NCBI GenBank assembly: GCA_038503065.1
Contig: JBCAMK010000004.1
Span: forward strand, 757,001 to 821,000
Source: Paragyromitra xinjiangensis
Lineage: Eukaryota > Ascomycota > Pezizomycetes > Pezizales > Discinaceae
Direction: 5' to 3'
DNA: 64,000 nucleotides
How positions within the stretch are numbered: the first letter of the stretch is position 1; each line of letters starts with the position of its first letter. Under the pieces are notes generated by a model that saw only the letters and a program-made list of their open reading frames with translations, was not told the DNA's origin and did not search any database. Below, piece after piece: positions 60,906 through 64,000 of the stretch. The translations under genes were made by a program, and so were the position numbers.

Positions 60906-62196
60906 TACTCCTTTCTTTTGCCAGTCTCTTGCAAGCTACTCTTTTTTTTTGTCCTTATAACCTAAGCAAAGATCATATACATATCCCGTGCCCTACCTGC
61001 GGCAATTAATCACGGACAGTTATCTGAAAGTACGTTTTATTGGTATCTCTCAAAACTAACTAGCCGTATGATAAGTGCTAGGAACATGTCGTTCATTGGA
61101 GGACGCCAGGCTGCGGCAGAGAGACTACCGTGGGACTCTTTAGACATCACATTTACTATTTGTTTAGGCTTGAGTGTGGTATAACTGCTTATATGCTAGT
61201 CTCCAATTTCTCAAAGGCCCAAGTCTCTAGGCCTATTACACTTTTCTACCCTACATTAACTATAGTCACTCATGTCCCCCACCCCCGGTATACCCACCTT
61301 CCAGGCTGTACTAGGTTTTGGAGGTTTTTGCTAGTTACAATACCTAAATATGGACCTGATGCCTAACAGTGCGCTGCTATAAGCCAAGTGCTTGCATGCG
61401 AGTAAGATGCGTTATTATTATTATTACTAAAGTCAATAGTCACCAACAATCACTCGATGTTTATTCTCACTTGGTGTCAATGACCCTAAACCCAAAACAT
61501 GTTCCAGCACCTGCTGATGAGCTAAAGGTCCATTTTTATCCCCTTATCATACTTATCTCACTATTGGGCACTTACGAGCTAAGGGCCAAAGAGAGGTGAA
61601 AGGCTTTGCTATGGACATCATAAGAACACCCAATTACCCTAAACTTCCAACACAAATAGACAATGAAAGTCACCGTGGCGGAGCGTTTTCAACACCTGCG
61701 CAACTAGCGCAACTAGCGTTCTTGGTGGCAGGTGCACTTGACAAAATAACTCCCGGTAGCGGACGGGCGGAAACATTTATCTGTGACGTGAGTAAAATAT
61801 ATCATCCCTAATGACTCAATGTGCTAGTGCGTATCCCATTACAGTCTCAATAAACCGTGACAATCTATCCGCAAATACCATCATCCCCCAATAAAACAAA
61901 AGAAACTCCTACCCAAATGATGATAAATACAAGAGAAAAGGGAGCTTAATCTTCCAAAATATACATAGGAAAAGAAGAAACAAACGGCCTCTGTGTTCTG
62001 CGCAAGAGGGAAAGTCTCAACTTTTAACAAAATCATTCTCGTAAATTAGGACTCTGAGAATGAGTTACAGGGAAAGAATTATAAAAAAATTACAGATACC
62101 CCAGAAACCAAGAGCCAAAAATGGACGCTCAAGTTATATTCATGAATCAATGCTGAATTTCGGTATCTGTCTATAAAAAAAAGAAAAGGGCATTTA
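60906..62196. other. Intergenic, no gene recognised
   Basis: Open frames at 61130-61366, 61369-61599 and 61596-61811 lack recognisable motifs. A short TTATTATTATTATTAC microsatellite lies near 61410, and the decamer GCGCAACTAG is partly duplicated near 61700. The last 300 bases are probably the 3' UTR of the minus-strand channel gene. Confidence 0.45.
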
Positions 62197-64000
62197 TCAC
62201 CTATGAACACCTCTATATCCTTCATGATCGTCATAGGGCTGCTGCGGATACTGCGGATGCTGTCCACGTTGCGAGGAAGGCCCAGGTACATATGCGTGTT
62301 GATCTCTGAGCAAATGCGTCACCGAACCAGTCTCGCTGCGATTATCATGCTGGCTCCAGTCAAATGCAGGTTCGGGCCCATCTGGACTTAACATGCTGAC
62401 CCTGTCACCTAGATACGGGCTTGAAGAGCGTGGCGGGTACTCCCTAAATCCCGCTGCCGGGGCGGGGTTAGGAACTGCTTGGTAATCTGACCTTCTATAC
62501 CCAGGTGTAGACAAAGCCAGAGGACTAGGGGGCGCCCTCCCAACACCCTGTGGAGTACCAGGTCTAGACGAAGCCGGCGAGCGAAATCCTGGAGGGGTAG
62601 AAGTTCCGGCATCGCTATATGCATCTATATTAGGGCCATAAGCGTTTCTACCGCCGTGCTCGGCCGAAAACTCGGCACGATGTTTGTAATTCATAAAATC
62701 CATATCTGCTTCCTCGACTATCTCGAACTGGCCTCCTAACGGATCTGGTTGCTTTTGTCCTGGTCTCCCATGTTGCATATTCTGCATGCCAATATCGCCG
62801 TATGTTGAATTGCCCACCGGTTCAGAGTTTATTCTGCCATAGTAAACCTGGCTCAACACGTTCTTCGCCTTGGCGTGTACCATTGGAGTAATCAATGGCC
62901 GGAAAAGCGAGGGGTGGCCGTATCTTTTGTCGAGTTTATCCCTGCGCGCGAATTTGCCAGCCATGAGCATGCTCTCCCGATCTGAGCCGTTTGTATGATA
63001 GCGAATCTTCGCATCGAACACTCTGCGGCAGTAAAACTTAAATGCGATTAAGATAAAAATGAGAGGAATAACGCAAGATGCCGCCTGGCCGGTGAATCGC
63101 ACCTACACATTATTAGTTTTAATATCCTCAACTAGTCACCTAGAAGAGAGAGCTCACCCAAACGACCAAAGCTACAACAACGTTGAAAAACGCCGTCGCA
63201 AACAAGAAACGGTTGAATAGCAGCTGTCTATGATCAGTAACATGTAAATGATAATAATAATTAAAGCAGGGCTTATCTTACCCTCCAGAATGCGCCATCG
63301 CTTTCCACCTTCGTAACGAAGATGTACATGAGACAGTATTTCTTCAAAAAACTATCAATCAAAAAGTATAGGAACGCGATTGGCAAAACAAGAGGTTGAA
63401 TTGTCGCAAACACTAGACCGATAGTGGCGTAGAAAAGGAAATAGTTGTAGTAAGTCGCATAATCGAAAACTGGTGGAGCAGTCCACTCAATCATTTGCCT
63501 TGGAGTCGGCGACATAAAATGCCTGTAGAAGCTCTTCGATATTAATGAGACCAATTGTACAATATCCAGAAGGGCACCAAGGTTCCTTTGAAGTAGATAG
63601 GTGATCCAGAACGTGGAAACATCAAAAATGGAAACTGCGATCTTGGTTGCGAAATTGATTTCCTGTATTGTCTCCCATGTGATCCCGTTAGGGGTATCCG
63701 ACATTTGTACTAAGGTCTGGATAGTAGTCCATAAGGTCCCAAATAGTGCAAAGATAACCAAATTGTTGATCACGAAGAAAAAATATAGCTTGCTAGTGAC
63801 ATGTCGCTCACGAGAAGCCTTTGTAATGTCACTACCCTTTCATTAGTACGCTTTCCCCATAAGGCTTCTGGGCAATAGTAACATACCCTTGCCATGCTGA
63901 GATACGTCTCATAATGATGGGTAGAAGCAGATAGATGATTGAGGTTACTGTCGGCGCAAGAAACCCCTGCCTATTTCACCAACCCGTAAACATTTTGCCG
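62197..64000 (-). CDS. CSC1/OSCA-like stress-gated cation channel (3' part, cut by the window end)
   Basis: Visible minus-strand exons: an exon starting near 63970 or 63966 and ending at 63887, then 63831-63282, 63223-63158 and 63102-62197. The 5' part lies beyond the window. The sequence follows the RSN1_7TM (DUF221) channel core: LLLPIIMRRISAWQG, YFFFVINNLVIFALFGTLW, ISIFDVSTFWITYLLQRNLG-type residues, the hallmark MSPTPRQMIEWTAPP with FDYATYYNYFLFYATIGL, and FLKKYCLMYIFVTKVES. LLFNRFLFATAFFNVVVALVV and a last membrane segment follow. The cytoplasmic tail (about 270 residues) is Pro/Ser/Arg-rich. Family members are calcium-permeable channels gated by osmotic stress or membrane tension. Which of the several fungal paralogues this is cannot be told. 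Confidence 0.9.

Overview
The window reads as nuclear DNA of a filamentous ascomycete (Pezizomycotina). Genes are split by short GT-AG introns with GTATGT/GTAAGT-type donors. The proteins are typical of that group: a LaeA-like methyltransferase, a C2H2 plus Fungal_trans regulator, a fungal F-box family, BRO1, a CSC1-like channel, and intron-containing tRNA genes. Gene density is low, with about 12 protein genes and 3 tRNA genes in 64 kb and several long stretches without genes. That fits a larger-genome lineage such as Pezizomycetes, but this placement is an inference and no species is claimed.

Layout. 1.2-3.0 kb: F-box protein (minus). 3-12.7 kb: gene desert with palindromic, MITE-like and tandem repeats. 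12.7-17.8 kb: pyrimidine-rich leader and a C2H2/Fungal_trans transcription factor. 20.4-22.2 kb: ten-exon SAM methyltransferase. 24.0 kb: tRNA-Ser(GCT) with an intron. 26.8-29.8 kb: compact cluster of a short F-box protein, a mitochondrial YqeY/AIM41 protein (minus), and a Yip1-family Golgi membrane protein divergent from AIM41. 29.8-33 kb: no confident gene, perhaps eroded coding sequence. 34.0-37.6 kb: BRO1 (ESCRT/endosome). 38.4-42.5 kb: mitochondrial Lon protease. 46.2-48.6 kb: a protein-kinase-like gene with altered catalytic motifs. 50.8-52.8 kb: phosphoglucomutase. 56.0-57.1 kb: triosephosphate isomerase. 57.7-57.9 kb: small glycine-rich ORF (minus). 60.5-60.9 kb: two nearly identical, divergently oriented elongator tRNA-Met genes with introns. 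62.2 kb to the end: 3' part of a CSC1/OSCA-like stress-gated channel (minus), cut by the window edge.

Most protein genes are housekeeping or broadly conserved. They cover sugar-phosphate metabolism (PGM, TPI), mitochondrial proteostasis and translation quality (Lon, AIM41), and membrane traffic (BRO1, Yip1 family, CSC1-like). No biosynthetic cluster, CRISPR array or intact transposon was seen, and no clear new multi-gene system. The less ordinary signals are three small foldback elements (one with a 9-bp target-site duplication, two flanked by TA), the inverted tRNA-Met pair, micro-exons of 3, 16 and 19 bp, and the kinase-like protein whose HRD and DFG motifs are changed. Exon boundaries were assigned by hand from splice consensus and protein-family continuity, and every stated total length was checked to keep frame.
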